A stretch of 64,000 bases of DNA from Acidobacteriaceae bacterium KBS 83 (GTDB lineage: Bacteria > Acidobacteriota > Terriglobia > Terriglobales > Acidobacteriaceae), in contig KB906735.1 in the NCBI GenBank assembly GCA_000381585.1, positions 146,242-210,241 of the forward strand. Direction: 5' to 3'. The position numbers and the translations under genes were made by a program. The stretch's first letter is position 1; the number at the start of each line of letters is the position of its first letter. The notes under the pieces are model-generated. The model did no database searches and was not told the origin of the DNA. It saw only the letters and a program-made list of their open reading frames with translations. Positions 45,101-54,530 of the stretch are shown here, piece after piece.

Positions 45101-46456
45101 TCATGCTACGGGCTCGATCTTCTCCGCTGAAGCATTCCAGGCGACTGCGTGCCCACGGAAGTAGGATTCATTTGCAAGATGGCACGCCAACGCTGCGTTA
45201 TTGCCGAAGAGCGCATCCTGCACGACGGGTTGGCGCGAACGCACGGACTGAAAGAACTTATAGAGGTGCGGCTTTAAGTCGTCGTAGTCGTTGCCGTTGA
45301 AGGTGATGCTTTCCGGCGCCGGCTCGTGTCCCGGAATTGGATCGTGCTGCTTGTGCCATTGGGCGGCATAGGCAGCCCTCATTGGGGCCGGGAAGGAGTT
45401 GGAGTAATAGCTGGGTGCTTCATCGACGCCGGACTGCGGCGAGTAGCTGACGCTGAATTCGCGCAGCTCAATCACGCCTTTTGACCCCATGAAACGCGTG
45501 ACCTCGGTCGACTCACAGCCCAGGGAGAGCCGCATGTAGAGGGGAACGCCCATGTACTCAAATAGGGCCGGCTGTACGTCCGGCATGTTGCGACCGTCCT
45601 TCCAGCGATAGATGCCGCCGTAAGACATGACTCGCTTTGGCACCTCGTTGATGCCGAGCACAAATAGCATGCCGCTGATGAGATGGACCATCAGGTCGCC
45701 GGCGACGCCTGTGCCGTATTCCTTCCAGCAGCGCCAGCGCGCGAACGCGAGTGGATCAAAGGCCTTCTTCGGCGCGGTGCCCTGCCAGGTATCCCAGTCG
45801 AGGTTTTGCGGTGAGAGGTCCGGCGGCGGTGGATACTCCCATGCGCCGGTGGGATCGTTCCGGCCCAGGGTGCATTCGATGAGATTCAAATCGCCGATGG
45901 CGCCCTTCTGGTAAAGCTCCTTGGCCTTGGCGCAGAGCACGGAACTGGTGCGCTGTGCGCCGATCTGGACGATGCGATCTGATTTCTTTGATGCGGCGAG
46001 CATGGCGAGGCCATCTGCCGGATTGTGGGACATCGGCTTCTCGCAGTAGACATCCTTGCCCGCGCCGATGGCGTCGACCACAACCTGTTTGTGCCAATGG
46101 TCAGGCGTGGCAACGATGATGGCGTCGATGTCTTTGGAATCGAGCAGATCCTGATAGCGACGTGTGGTGCGAATAGGCTTGCCGACAATTTCCTTCGCCA
46201 GCTCGTGGCGTCCGTCATAAAGATCAGCAGCAGCCACACATTCGACACCGGGAAGCTGGATGGCAGTGGTGAGCAGGCCGGATCCTTCCATGCCTACGCC
46301 CACGATGCCGAAGCGAACCTGATCGCTGGGCGCTACGGCCTGGCCGGTAGCGAACGCCGGCTCCTCAAGCAATGCGGAGCCGCCAATGAGAGAGGCCCCC
46401 GCGACACCCGCTGTGGTCTGCAAAAATGCACGTCGCGACAAAAAACTTTTGCTCAT
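45101..46456 (-). CDS. Tat-exported Gfo/Idh/MocA oxidoreductase
   Basis: A 451-residue NAD(P)-dependent sugar oxidoreductase. A twin-arginine signal (SRRAFLQTTAGVAGASLIGG, residues 7-26) precedes the Rossmann fold: VRFGIVGVGMEGSG, VECVAAADLYD, ATPDHWHKQVV and the CEKPMSHN lysine motif. The C-terminal alpha/beta domain follows (NLIECTLGRNDPTGAW, WCGIE-like region absent). GGAGGAG precedes ATG 46456. It heads the sugar operon Gfo/Idh-DUF1080-SIS-ROK-MFS, with 66-67-bp gaps before DUF1080 and SIS. Likely job: oxidise a glycoside at C3 so that the DUF1080 protein can cleave it. Confidence 0.87.
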   Translation of the reverse strand: MSKSFLSRRAFLQTTAGVAGASLIGGSALLEEPAFATGQAVAPSDQVRFGIVGVGMEGSGLLTTAIQLPGVECVAAADLYDGRHELAKEIVGKPIRTTRRYQDLLDSKDIDAIIVATPDHWHKQVVVDAIGAGKDVYCEKPMSHNPADGLAMLAASKKSDRIVQIGAQRTSSVLCAKAKELYQKGAIGDLNLIECTLGRNDPTGAWEYPPPPDLSPQNLDWDTWQGTAPKKAFDPLAFARWRCWKEYGTGVAGDLMVHLISGMLFVLGINEVPKRVMSYGGIYRWKDGRNMPDVQPALFEYMGVPLYMRLSLGCESTEVTRFMGSKGVIELREFSVSYSPQSGVDEAPSYYSNSFPAPMRAAYAAQWHKQHDPIPGHEPAPESITFNGNDYDDLKPHLYKFFQSVRSRQPVVQDALFGNNAALACHLANESYFRGHAVAWNASAEKIEPVA

Positions 46457-46775
46457 CGTATCGGCTCCTCCTCTGGAACCCCCGGACTGATCAGGCAGAT
46501 TTTCCGAACAGCCGCATTCGCCTCTGGTGCCTCGGCTACGGTCTTGGAAATCCGCCTCAAATCGATTGTCGACACCGCTACAGAACGTCCCGCGGCGTGA
46601 TTTTTGTCCGAAACGAAGGTAAGCCAAAATTGAGCGGCCGCCAACCCTCCTGTTCGGCGCAAAGCAATGGCACGGCGCGGAAAGTGCCGAATCGTTGCGC
46701 GGTCATCATAGCAAAGGCAGGTGGCGCAGGTCGCAAGGGCGAAGGCATGCTCAAGCCCGATGGCGCGTGGGCGTT
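46457..46775. other. Upstream region of the sugar operon, nothing recognised
   Basis: About 320 bp between the spermidine-synthase-like gene's stop and the start of the Gfo/Idh gene. It should hold the promoter of the minus-strand operon. I could not identify an operator, terminator or small gene in it. Confidence 0.4.
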
Positions 46776-49364
46776 TCAATCTCCTGCGATCCATCGGTAA
46801 TACGGATTGCTCGCATCTTCAGTCAGGACGCGCTGCATTGCCTGACTCCATCGTTCTTTATCGCCGTTATAGGCTTCCAATCCTGCCGTGTAGAAGTCCG
46901 TCAAGCTTTGTCGCTGCTGCCGGACTTGTTGCGCCAGATTGCTATCTCCACCTGTGAACTTCGGGTCAGAGCGAAGAGCCAGCAGCTCCGGAAGTGTCCG
47001 GGTGATCTCCTTCGGCCGGACCCACGGGGCATATTCAATACGCGGGTGGTTGTCAGTCACCGGCAGGGCGCTGCCGGCGTAACGCTCCAACCCGTCTCTC
47101 TCCATCACCCACGTTGCAAGAAGGCTGGCTGGAGAAGAGATGCCGACTGCGTTGAGGGCTCGCTGTACTGCAGGTTGTTCAAACCGGCGGCCAATGCGAT
47201 CCGCATCGAGCTCGATCGGAGAATATGATCCGATCAAAAGCATTTCGTTCAACTCAGTGGTCCAAAGAGTGGCGAATGGAAAGCCATCGAGAAAGCTCCG
47301 CACCAGCTCCCGCGTATCCTCGTCATTCTGTGTTGCCAGCGGGAGCCATTGCGCGAAGAGGCCATCCGGTCTCAGCCTCCGGCCGGCGAGCTGATAGAAC
47401 GCGGTCGAGTAGAGATTGGCAACACGTTCTGCTGACGGGGGAGGCGGCTCAAGTGTGATCAGGTCGTACTGCTCCGCGCTGCGAAGCAATTCCTGTCGTC
47501 CATCGCGGATCCGGATCTGGGTTCGTGGATCGGAGCTGGCGTTGTAGTTTTCGGGGAAAAGATCTCCCGCTTGAATGACAGCTGGAAGCATTTCGGCACA
47601 AACCACATGTTGGACCTGCGGATCGCGCAAGGCTGCTCCCGCGGTGATGCCGGTGCCATAACCAATCACCAGGACTGAGCGAGGCTCGCCACGATGAATC
47701 AGCAGGGGCAGCAAGGCCTGCAGTCGCATGTACCGTAGCGAAGTCATGGCGTCTCCGGAATTGGAAACGCCCTGAATGTAGAGCCGCCGGAAGACGTTGT
47801 CACCAGATCGCTGCTTGGCAACCGCCACCGTCCCACCAGCGCCTTCCCGATAGAAGATGAGATCGCCTCCGCCGCGTGTGGTCAGGAGAAGTCTGGACAA
47901 TCGATCGGATGGGGTCAGAATCCCTGCTCCGACGGCAATAAGCCCGAGCAGACTGACCAACCAGACAAGCTTGCGGTTCGTCGACGGGGCAAGCGGAACA
48001 GCGATGATCCCGACCATGCATGCCGCAATTGCAAGAACTCCAAGGGTTCGAATAACTCCCAACGCCGGCAACAGCACGAAGCCTGTCAGCAACGTTCCAG
48101 CAATTCCACCAGCGGTGTTCAGACCGAGCACTTCGCCGACATCCTGTCCGGCATAAGCATCGCGTCCAGCAATGCTGAGGACCGCAGGAAATGCAGCCCC
48201 CAGCGCGACCGTCGGCACGAAAGCGATTCCGAGAGCAGCTATGAGAAAATGCGCGCACATACGCGCAAGCTCGCTTCCTGTGACCGCCAGCACCCAGGCA
48301 GCGATATCGAACTGAATTCGTAACTGCCAAAGGTCCAGCAGCGCAATTTCAATCAGCGCTACAACTCCAGCCGCAGAGATGAGGAGAGCAAATGTTCCCC
48401 ACCTGTCGCGCACCTTGTGGCCGAAACGTGCGAAAAGCGCGCTCCCGAGAGCCAGGCCCGCCAGATACGTTGCCAGCACGACTGAAAACGCAAACGCTCG
48501 CGTGCTTAAGAACTGGGGCATCACTTGTGACCAAACGACCTCGTAGCCTAGAGCGATGGCCCCGGAAACTGCGTATAGCACAAGCGCATTTCGCGAGGCG
48601 GCATCAGCCTTTTGACGAGGGCTCTGAATGTTCGCAGGAATGCTGGGCATGGGCTCCGATCGCAGTTGCAAGCGCCACACGATCACGGCTGCCAGCACAT
48701 TGAAGATGGCTGCCGCGACACCCGTGCCTATAACGCCCAGCCAAGGCAAAAACACAAATGAGCTTACGAGCGCGCCACAAATACCACCAGCAGTGTTTGC
48801 GGCGTATACCCACGCGCCACTCTGCGCGATGGGAAGGTTTTGCAAAGCTCGCCAACGCGTTGCGGCGGGAATCGTTCCGCCCATGACGAATGCTGGGATG
48901 CCAACCAACAAGAACGGAAGCAACCAAGCCAGGATGCCAGCCCTCTGTGAAAGGAAGGCAAATACTGCCGGCGTGTGAGACAAGGCCATCGTCGTTGTAA
49001 CACCGGTTATCGCAACCGCGATCTCCAACGATGCATACAGGAGAAGGGGCCCCTGCCACCGATCTGCGAAACGACCGAGCAACGCGCCGCCGAGCGCGAG
49101 GCCGGCAAAGAACGCGCTCACGGCGATGGCGACGGAGTAGACTTCGACACCGACAACGAGTGAAAGCTGCTTGACCCAGAGCACCTGAAAGACCAAAGCT
49201 GCCGTGCCGGAATGGAAGAGCGAAAACCCGAGAAGGACAGAATGTCGCGCTTTCGCTTCGGGAGTGTGGTGCACAAGAGGCTTTTGCGGTTTTTCAATTC
49301 GCTTGCGGCCCGGGTTATCGATAGGGCGACGAACTCCGCGTGGATTCTTTTGGTAGCTCGGCAT
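46776..49364 (-). CDS. Membrane-fused spermidine synthase-like protein
   Basis: An 862-residue protein whose N-terminal ~520 residues hold about fourteen hydrophobic helices (LLGFSLFHSGTAALVFQVLWVKQLSLVVGVEVY, GLALGGALLGRF, …LGLNTAGGIAGTLLTGFVLLP). The C-terminal ~320 residues hold a spermine/spermidine-synthase-type Rossmann methyltransferase fold: VLVIGYGTGITAGAALRDP, VCAEMLPAVIQAG, LITLEPPPPSAERVANLYSTAFY. Fused proteins of this kind are common in Acidobacteria and their true substrate is unproven. The ATG at 49364 is used because GAAGG lies upstream; longer versions start in non-conserved sequence. It diverges from the MoxR operon. Confidence 0.87.
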   Translation of the reverse strand: MPSYQKNPRGVRRPIDNPGRKRIEKPQKPLVHHTPEAKARHSVLLGFSLFHSGTAALVFQVLWVKQLSLVVGVEVYSVAIAVSAFFAGLALGGALLGRFADRWQGPLLLYASLEIAVAITGVTTTMALSHTPAVFAFLSQRAGILAWLLPFLLVGIPAFVMGGTIPAATRWRALQNLPIAQSGAWVYAANTAGGICGALVSSFVFLPWLGVIGTGVAAAIFNVLAAVIVWRLQLRSEPMPSIPANIQSPRQKADAASRNALVLYAVSGAIALGYEVVWSQVMPQFLSTRAFAFSVVLATYLAGLALGSALFARFGHKVRDRWGTFALLISAAGVVALIEIALLDLWQLRIQFDIAAWVLAVTGSELARMCAHFLIAALGIAFVPTVALGAAFPAVLSIAGRDAYAGQDVGEVLGLNTAGGIAGTLLTGFVLLPALGVIRTLGVLAIAACMVGIIAVPLAPSTNRKLVWLVSLLGLIAVGAGILTPSDRLSRLLLTTRGGGDLIFYREGAGGTVAVAKQRSGDNVFRRLYIQGVSNSGDAMTSLRYMRLQALLPLLIHRGEPRSVLVIGYGTGITAGAALRDPQVQHVVCAEMLPAVIQAGDLFPENYNASSDPRTQIRIRDGRQELLRSAEQYDLITLEPPPPSAERVANLYSTAFYQLAGRRLRPDGLFAQWLPLATQNDEDTRELVRSFLDGFPFATLWTTELNEMLLIGSYSPIELDADRIGRRFEQPAVQRALNAVGISSPASLLATWVMERDGLERYAGSALPVTDNHPRIEYAPWVRPKEITRTLPELLALRSDPKFTGGDSNLAQQVRQQRQSLTDFYTAGLEAYNGDKERWSQAMQRVLTEDASNPYYRWIAGD

Positions 49365-49543
49365 TCGGGAACCTTCAATAAAGCAAACCGGGTTCATGAT
49401 GAGAATGAACCCGGCTCTCTCGGCTGGTGATTCTATATCCGGGCGGAGTCCAACAGTCGCAACACGCGGAAAAGAATATTTCGTATCTGTAATCTTTGCG
49501 ATAATACGTGGGCCCGGGCGAGTACCGGAGCAAATACACGGAT

Positions 49544-50524
49544 ATGACCCCACGCGAATCGGTACTCGAGCTGAAGAAGCGGGTTGGCGAAACCATTCTC
49601 GGACAAGAGGCGATGATCGAACGCCTATTGATCGGACTGCTTGCCGACGGAAACCTTCTAGTGGAAGGATTGCCAGGTCTTGCAAAGACGCGGGCCATCA
49701 AGAAGCTCAGCAAGTTTCTTGACGCGGGATTGTCGCGCATTCAATTCACCCCCGATCTACTTCCTTCAGACATCACAGGCTCTGAGATCTATTACGGTGG
49801 CGAGGGTAAAAGCGAATTCCGCTTCCAGCCGGGCCCGGTGTTCAACAACCTGGTGTTAGCGGACGAAATCAATCGCGCTCCGGCAAAAGTGCAAGCCGCG
49901 CTGTTGGAGGCGATGGAAGAACGTCAGGTAACGGTCGCCGGAAAGACGCACGCCCTTCCTGAATTGTTTCTTGTCATGGCGACACAGAATCCCATCGAGC
50001 AAGAGGGCACCTATCCACTGCCGGAAGCGCAGCTGGACCGGTTTCTGATGCATGTGTATGTGGACTATCCGGAGGAAAAGTTCGAACGTGACATTATGCT
50101 GCTGGTGCGAAGCGAAGAGGCACACGATGCCTCCAGCGCGGCGGCGAAGCCGGCGTCAACGCGAGTTCCGCAAGATGTGATCTTCGCGGCGCGCCGGGAG
50201 ATTCATGTCGTACAGATGGCGGCTGCCGTCGAGCAATATATTGTCGATCTCATCGAAGCCTCCCGTTATCCCGAGCGCTATGACAAAGAGTTGCGCAAGT
50301 GGATCCAGATTGGCGCAAGTCCACGTGGAACGATCGGGTTGGATAAGTGTTCGCGTGCTTACGCTTGGCTTCAGGGGCGCGACTACGTTCGTCCGGATGA
50401 TGTGCAAGCGATCGCACACGACGTTCTGCGGCACCGGCTTCTGCTCAGTTATGACGCACAGGCAGAAGGCATCAAAGCGAATGCAGTCATCGACAAGATG
50501 ATTCAACTTGTGGCGGTTGCCTAG
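49544..50524 (+). CDS. MoxR-family AAA+ ATPase
   Basis: A 326-residue AAA+ chaperone-like ATPase. Walker A GLPGLAKT (42-49), Walker B NLVLADEINRAPAKVQAALLEAMEERQVT and sensor 1 FLVMATQNPIEQEGTYPLPEAQLDRFLM are intact. First gene of the operon MoxR-DUF58-DUF4381-BatA-BatB/C-BatD. In such operons MoxR is thought to mature or assemble complexes together with the VWA partners. The ATG at 49544 begins the usual N-terminus MTPRESVLELKKRVGETILGQ. Confidence 0.92.
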   Translation: MTPRESVLELKKRVGETILGQEAMIERLLIGLLADGNLLVEGLPGLAKTRAIKKLSKFLDAGLSRIQFTPDLLPSDITGSEIYYGGEGKSEFRFQPGPVFNNLVLADEINRAPAKVQAALLEAMEERQVTVAGKTHALPELFLVMATQNPIEQEGTYPLPEAQLDRFLMHVYVDYPEEKFERDIMLLVRSEEAHDASSAAAKPASTRVPQDVIFAARREIHVVQMAAAVEQYIVDLIEASRYPERYDKELRKWIQIGASPRGTIGLDKCSRAYAWLQGRDYVRPDDVQAIAHDVLRHRLLLSYDAQAEGIKANAVIDKMIQLVAVA

Positions 50525-50535
50525 CTGATTATGTT

Positions 50536-51465
50536 ATGGGAGCCTATACCGATCTCGATGCCTTGATCGCACTGCAATTCAAGGCGCAGGGCTTCACGCT
50601 AAAGCACAACCAGCCTGTCCACAGTTTGCTTTTCGGTCGGCGGGCCTCGCATGTACGAGGACGGGGCCTCGACTTCGAGGAATTGCGAGGCTACGTTTCC
50701 GGAGACGATGTCCGCCGTATCGACTGGCGAGTAACGGCACGGATGCAGAAACCGTATGTCCGCGTCTACTCGGAGGAGCGCGACCGTCCAACCATGCTGG
50801 TTGTCGACCAACGCATCAACATGTTCTTCGGGAGTCGCCGCTCGATGAAGTCCGTTGTGGCGGCGGAGGTCGCGGCACTTGCCGCCTGGCGGGTGGTTCA
50901 ACAGGGTGACCGTGTCGGTGCGATGGTCTTTAACGATAGTTCTACCGAAGAGGTGAGGATGCGCCGCAGTCGCGCTACCGTGCTGCGCATTCTGGATCGG
51001 ATCTGCAATCAAAACCGGCTCTTGCGCGGCGATTCTCCCGCACAGCCGCGTCCCGAGCGGCTCGATGAAGTGTTGAAATCCGTCGGCCGCGTTTGCCGCC
51101 ATGACGCTCTCATCGTGATTGCGAGCGACTTCGATGGCGCAGGACCTGGCACACGCGACCTGCTGCTTCATCTTTCACGTTCGAACGATGTCATCTGCTG
51201 TCTTACCTACGACCCCTTGGCTGTCAGGCTGCCGCCTGCAGAACAACTGGTCGTTAGTAATGGCGAATTGCAGGTCGAGTTGCGACTGGGAGATGCCACG
51301 GTCCGCAAGAGCATTCTCGACGCGTCGGACCAGCGTATGCGCGGCATCCTGTCCTGGCAGCACGAGTTGGGGATTCCCGTCCTTCCGCTGAGCACAGCCG
51401 ACGACGTAGCGTCACAGGTGAGACATCTGCTGGGCCAATTCGCGCACCTGGGCCAACATGTATGA
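50536..51465 (+). CDS. DUF58 (VWA-like) protein
   Basis: A 309-residue soluble protein with the DUF58 signature RGRGLDFEELRGYVSGDDVRRIDWRVTARMQKPYVRVYSEERDRP, followed by a VWA-like fold (TMLVVDQRINMFFGSRRSMKS, ALIVIASDFDG). The MIDAS equivalent DQRINM deviates from DxSxS. It is the standard partner of MoxR. It starts 11 bases after the moxR stop and overlaps the next gene by four (ATGA). Confidence 0.9.
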   Translation: MGAYTDLDALIALQFKAQGFTLKHNQPVHSLLFGRRASHVRGRGLDFEELRGYVSGDDVRRIDWRVTARMQKPYVRVYSEERDRPTMLVVDQRINMFFGSRRSMKSVVAAEVAALAAWRVVQQGDRVGAMVFNDSSTEEVRMRRSRATVLRILDRICNQNRLLRGDSPAQPRPERLDEVLKSVGRVCRHDALIVIASDFDGAGPGTRDLLLHLSRSNDVICCLTYDPLAVRLPPAEQLVVSNGELQVELRLGDATVRKSILDASDQRMRGILSWQHELGIPVLPLSTADDVASQVRHLLGQFAHLGQHV

Positions 51466-51908
51466 ATGGATCCCTGAACAAGCTTTACGACTTCTATCAA
51501 CCACCCCCACCCGCTTGGACTCCACAGACGGCAGCGTGGTACGTCGTCTTCAGCGCCATTGGGCTATTGATCTTATGGTTCGCGGCACGAACCATCCGCA
51601 GATGGATTGCCAATCGCTACCGCCGCGCAGCGCTACGAGAGCTTGCGACGGTTCCGACGCAACAGTACTCCACATTGCTCAAGCGAACCGCCCTTGCGGC
51701 ATGGCCGCGTGACAAAGTTGCTTCATTGAACGGCTCGGCGTGGCTCAAGTTTCTGGATGAAACATCCGGTGAAAGCCAATTTCAGCATTCACCCGGCAAT
51801 CAAATCGAAGAAATAGGACTGCGGCCGATTACGTTATCAGCCGACACAGAGCAGGCATTGCGTACGCTAGCTACCAAGTGGATACGGAGACATCGTGTAC
51901 AGGCTTGA
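51462..51908 (+). CDS. DUF4381 membrane protein
   Basis: A 148-residue protein with one transmembrane helix (about residues 26-44: WYVVFSAIGLLILWFAA) after a proline-rich start, and a basic cytoplasmic helical domain (RRAALRELATVP…, LLKRTALAAWPRDKVASLNGSAWLKFLDE) that is characteristic of DUF4381. It is regularly found between DUF58 and BatA genes. It overlaps DUF58 by four bases and BatA by fourteen. Biochemical function unknown. Confidence 0.85.
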   Translation: MNGSLNKLYDFYQPPPPAWTPQTAAWYVVFSAIGLLILWFAARTIRRWIANRYRRAALRELATVPTQQYSTLLKRTALAAWPRDKVASLNGSAWLKFLDETSGESQFQHSPGNQIEEIGLRPITLSADTEQALRTLATKWIRRHRVQA

Positions 51909-52935
51909 GTATCCATGGCTGCTAGCAATTCTGCCTCTGCCCCTCCTCATCTATTGGCTGCTTCCATCCTACAAAGAAGAGCAGGAGTCCCTTCGACTTA
52001 CATTTTTCCACTACCTGAGCTCGACCTTGCGATTGTCTCCGCAACCGGGAGCCGTAGTCCCCAAAACAAACTGGCTGCAGAAACTGATCGCGCCCATTTG
52101 CTGGGGGTTGATCGTTCTGGCCCTGGCGCGTCCACAGTTCATTGAACCTCCAGTCCAGAAAATTCAGCCCGGTCGCGATCTCATGCTTGCGCTGGACATT
52201 TCGCAGTCCATGGAGACGCCTGACTTCCGTACTGCTGACGGCAAACGGCTGCGCCGCGTCGATGCTGTGAAACAGGTGGTGAGCCACTTTATCGAACGGC
52301 GGAAGAACGATCGCATTGGATTGATTGCGTTCGGGCAGGCTGCCTATCCGATAACTCCTTTCACCCTGGACCACGACGCCGCGCTGGAGATCCTCGGTCA
52401 GACGGATGCGGGAATGGCCGGTCCGCAGACGATGGTTGGCGACGCCATCGGATTGGCAATCAAGCAATTCGCTAACAGCGATGCGAAGGATCGTGTCCTC
52501 ATTCTATTGACCGACGGCAACGATACGGGCAGCCGCATGCCACCGCGGAAAGCCGCTGAGATCGCGAAACAAAACGGCATCACAATTCATGTCGTAGGGC
52601 TGGGCGACCCCCATGCGACAGGCGAGGACAAGGTCGATTACAAGGCGTTACACGAGATCGCCACCGCAACCGGAGGTCAAGTCTTTCACGGCGAGAATCG
52701 AACCGAACTGGAAAAGGCGTACGCAACTCTGGACAAGATCACGCCTCAAAACTTCAAGACCCTGAGCTACCAGCCGAGGCGCGAGCTCTTTATGTTTCCT
52801 CTGGCCGTCGCCGTCCTATTGCTCATCGGCTATCACGTTCTGATGCTTCTCCTGAACGTGCTGTGGCGCCTATTCGCTCGCCAACGCGAGTCGAAAGAAG
52901 AACCGACATCGGATGTCTTCAAGGTGCATATATGA
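51895..52935 (+). CDS. BatA-like VWA membrane protein
   Basis: A 346-residue protein with an N-terminal pair of hydrophobic segments (8-23 and ~66-78), a von Willebrand A domain with complete MIDAS D101-I-S103-Q-S105, GIAFGQAAYPITPFTLDHD-like IAFGQAAYPITPFT, VLILLTDGNDTGSRMPP, and a C-terminal transmembrane helix (~312-328). The start is GTG 51895, inside the end of the DUF4381 gene. The VWA domain faces the periplasm by analogy with BatA. It overlaps the next gene by four bases. Confidence 0.9.
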   Translation: MYRLEYPWLLAILPLPLLIYWLLPSYKEEQESLRLTFFHYLSSTLRLSPQPGAVVPKTNWLQKLIAPICWGLIVLALARPQFIEPPVQKIQPGRDLMLALDISQSMETPDFRTADGKRLRRVDAVKQVVSHFIERRKNDRIGLIAFGQAAYPITPFTLDHDAALEILGQTDAGMAGPQTMVGDAIGLAIKQFANSDAKDRVLILLTDGNDTGSRMPPRKAAEIAKQNGITIHVVGLGDPHATGEDKVDYKALHEIATATGGQVFHGENRTELEKAYATLDKITPQNFKTLSYQPRRELFMFPLAVAVLLLIGYHVLMLLLNVLWRLFARQRESKEEPTSDVFKVHI

Positions 52936-54530
52936 GGGAATGGCTAGCGGCGTTTCACTTCCTGCGCCCGGAGTGGCTGTGGGTGCTGGCTGCGATACCC
53001 CTCATCTATCTTTCCTTCCACATTCGCGACGACACACGTGCCCGCTGGAAACGCTACATCGAGCCGGATCTTCTGGACCACCTCATTGTCGGCCGTAAAC
53101 GGACCTGGCGTTTTCGCCCAATCCACATGGTCTGCCTGCTGATTCTGCTGGGCGCGGCCGCGATCGCCGGGCCGGCATGGAAACGCGAGCAGCCTCCATT
53201 TACTGAAGACAAAGCGCCGCTGGTAATAGCACTCGATTTGTCGCCGACGATGGACGCAATCGACCTGAATCCCACCAGGCTGGAACGCGCCAAGTTGAAG
53301 CTTCGAGATCTGCTCAAGGTGCGTAACGGCGGCCGCACTGCACTTTTTGTTTATGCCGGAACGGCACACATGGTGCTGCCGTTCACAACGGACTTCTCTT
53401 TGTTCGATCTCTACCTTAGTTCACTTTCAACATCCCTGATGCCTAAGCCGGGGAAGAACTCCGCCGAAGCTCTGTCAACAATTGAAAAATTCCTCGCAAA
53501 GGAAAGTGTGCCTGGAAGCATTCTGTTTGTAACCGATGGGATCGAGGCGCAATCTCTGAAGGCGTTCCGGCAATTTACGGCGCAACCGGAAAACCAAAAC
53601 GACATAGTCGTCATGGGAGCGGGCACTTCAGCCGGTGGCCCGGTCCGAGTTGCGGAGAACCGCTTTCTTACCGACGCAAACGGGCGTCGAGTTTTTTCGC
53701 GACTCAATGTGGGTCAGCTGCGCTCCCTAAGCAAGATCAATATCCCAGCAACCACTTTCACCCTGAACGACGACGATATTGGCTGGATACAGAGGCAGGT
53801 GCAGCGGCGATTTGAGGAGGTACAGCAACGCAACAATAAGACCCGCTGGATCGATGAAGGATATTGGCTGTGCATCCCTATTGCCCTCATCTCCGTTTTC
53901 TGGTTCCGGAAAGGCTGGACGGTACGCTGGAGCGCAACAACATTCGCTGCGCTCCTCATCTTCCCAACACCGGGCAATCTGCCCCACACCTCATGGATGG
54001 ATCTGTGGTTAACGCCCGATCAACAGGGTCGCTACTACTTCGAGAAAGGAGATTACAAGCGGGCTGCAGAGCGGTTCGAGGATCCGTTGTGGAAGGGTCT
54101 CGCACTCGCCAAGGCGCGCGATTACGAAAATGCGGTGAACGCCTTTGCCCTGAATGACTCCGCCGAGTCGTGGTACGACCAAGGCAACGCGCTGGCGCAT
54201 CTCGGGAAATATCCGGCAGCAGTGAAGGCCTATGGGCAGGCGCTCGAGCGGCGGCCTTCGTGGCCGGAGGCTAAGGACAATCTCGCGCTGGTGCGATCGC
54301 TGATTCCTAAAGCCAAGAAAAAGGATAACGACGAAGAGGAGATCGCTCCCAATCTACCGCCGGACCAGGTCAAGTTCGACGAGAAGGGCAAGCAAGGCAA
54401 AGAGACGCAGATGCGAGTGAAACTCGATCCGAAGAAGCTGGCCGAAATCTGGATGCGCAACATCCAAACGACTCCGGCGGATTTTCTTCGCAGGCGTTTT
54501 GCTAAGCAGGCTATGGAGCAGCACCCATGA
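52932..54530 (+). CDS. BatB-BatC fusion: VWA plus TPR membrane protein
   Basis: A 532-residue protein. Residues ~14-28 and ~63-80 are hydrophobic; the VWA domain starts at PLVIALDLSPTMDAID with MIDAS-like D102-L-S104-P-T106, and includes GSILFVTDGIEA. Membrane segments recur near 313-345. The C-terminal ~150 residues are TPR repeats (GRYYFEKGDYKRAAERFE, WYDQGNALAHLGKYPAAVKAYGQALERRP), the part that is normally the separate BatC. A charged tail follows (KAKKKDNDEEEIAPNLPP). The start ATG overlaps the BatA stop (ATGA) and the end overlaps batD. It couples two functions in one chain, as seen in some other phyla. Confidence 0.88.
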   Translation: MREWLAAFHFLRPEWLWVLAAIPLIYLSFHIRDDTRARWKRYIEPDLLDHLIVGRKRTWRFRPIHMVCLLILLGAAAIAGPAWKREQPPFTEDKAPLVIALDLSPTMDAIDLNPTRLERAKLKLRDLLKVRNGGRTALFVYAGTAHMVLPFTTDFSLFDLYLSSLSTSLMPKPGKNSAEALSTIEKFLAKESVPGSILFVTDGIEAQSLKAFRQFTAQPENQNDIVVMGAGTSAGGPVRVAENRFLTDANGRRVFSRLNVGQLRSLSKINIPATTFTLNDDDIGWIQRQVQRRFEEVQQRNNKTRWIDEGYWLCIPIALISVFWFRKGWTVRWSATTFAALLIFPTPGNLPHTSWMDLWLTPDQQGRYYFEKGDYKRAAERFEDPLWKGLALAKARDYENAVNAFALNDSAESWYDQGNALAHLGKYPAAVKAYGQALERRPSWPEAKDNLALVRSLIPKAKKKDNDEEEIAPNLPPDQVKFDEKGKQGKETQMRVKLDPKKLAEIWMRNIQTTPADFLRRRFAKQAMEQHP

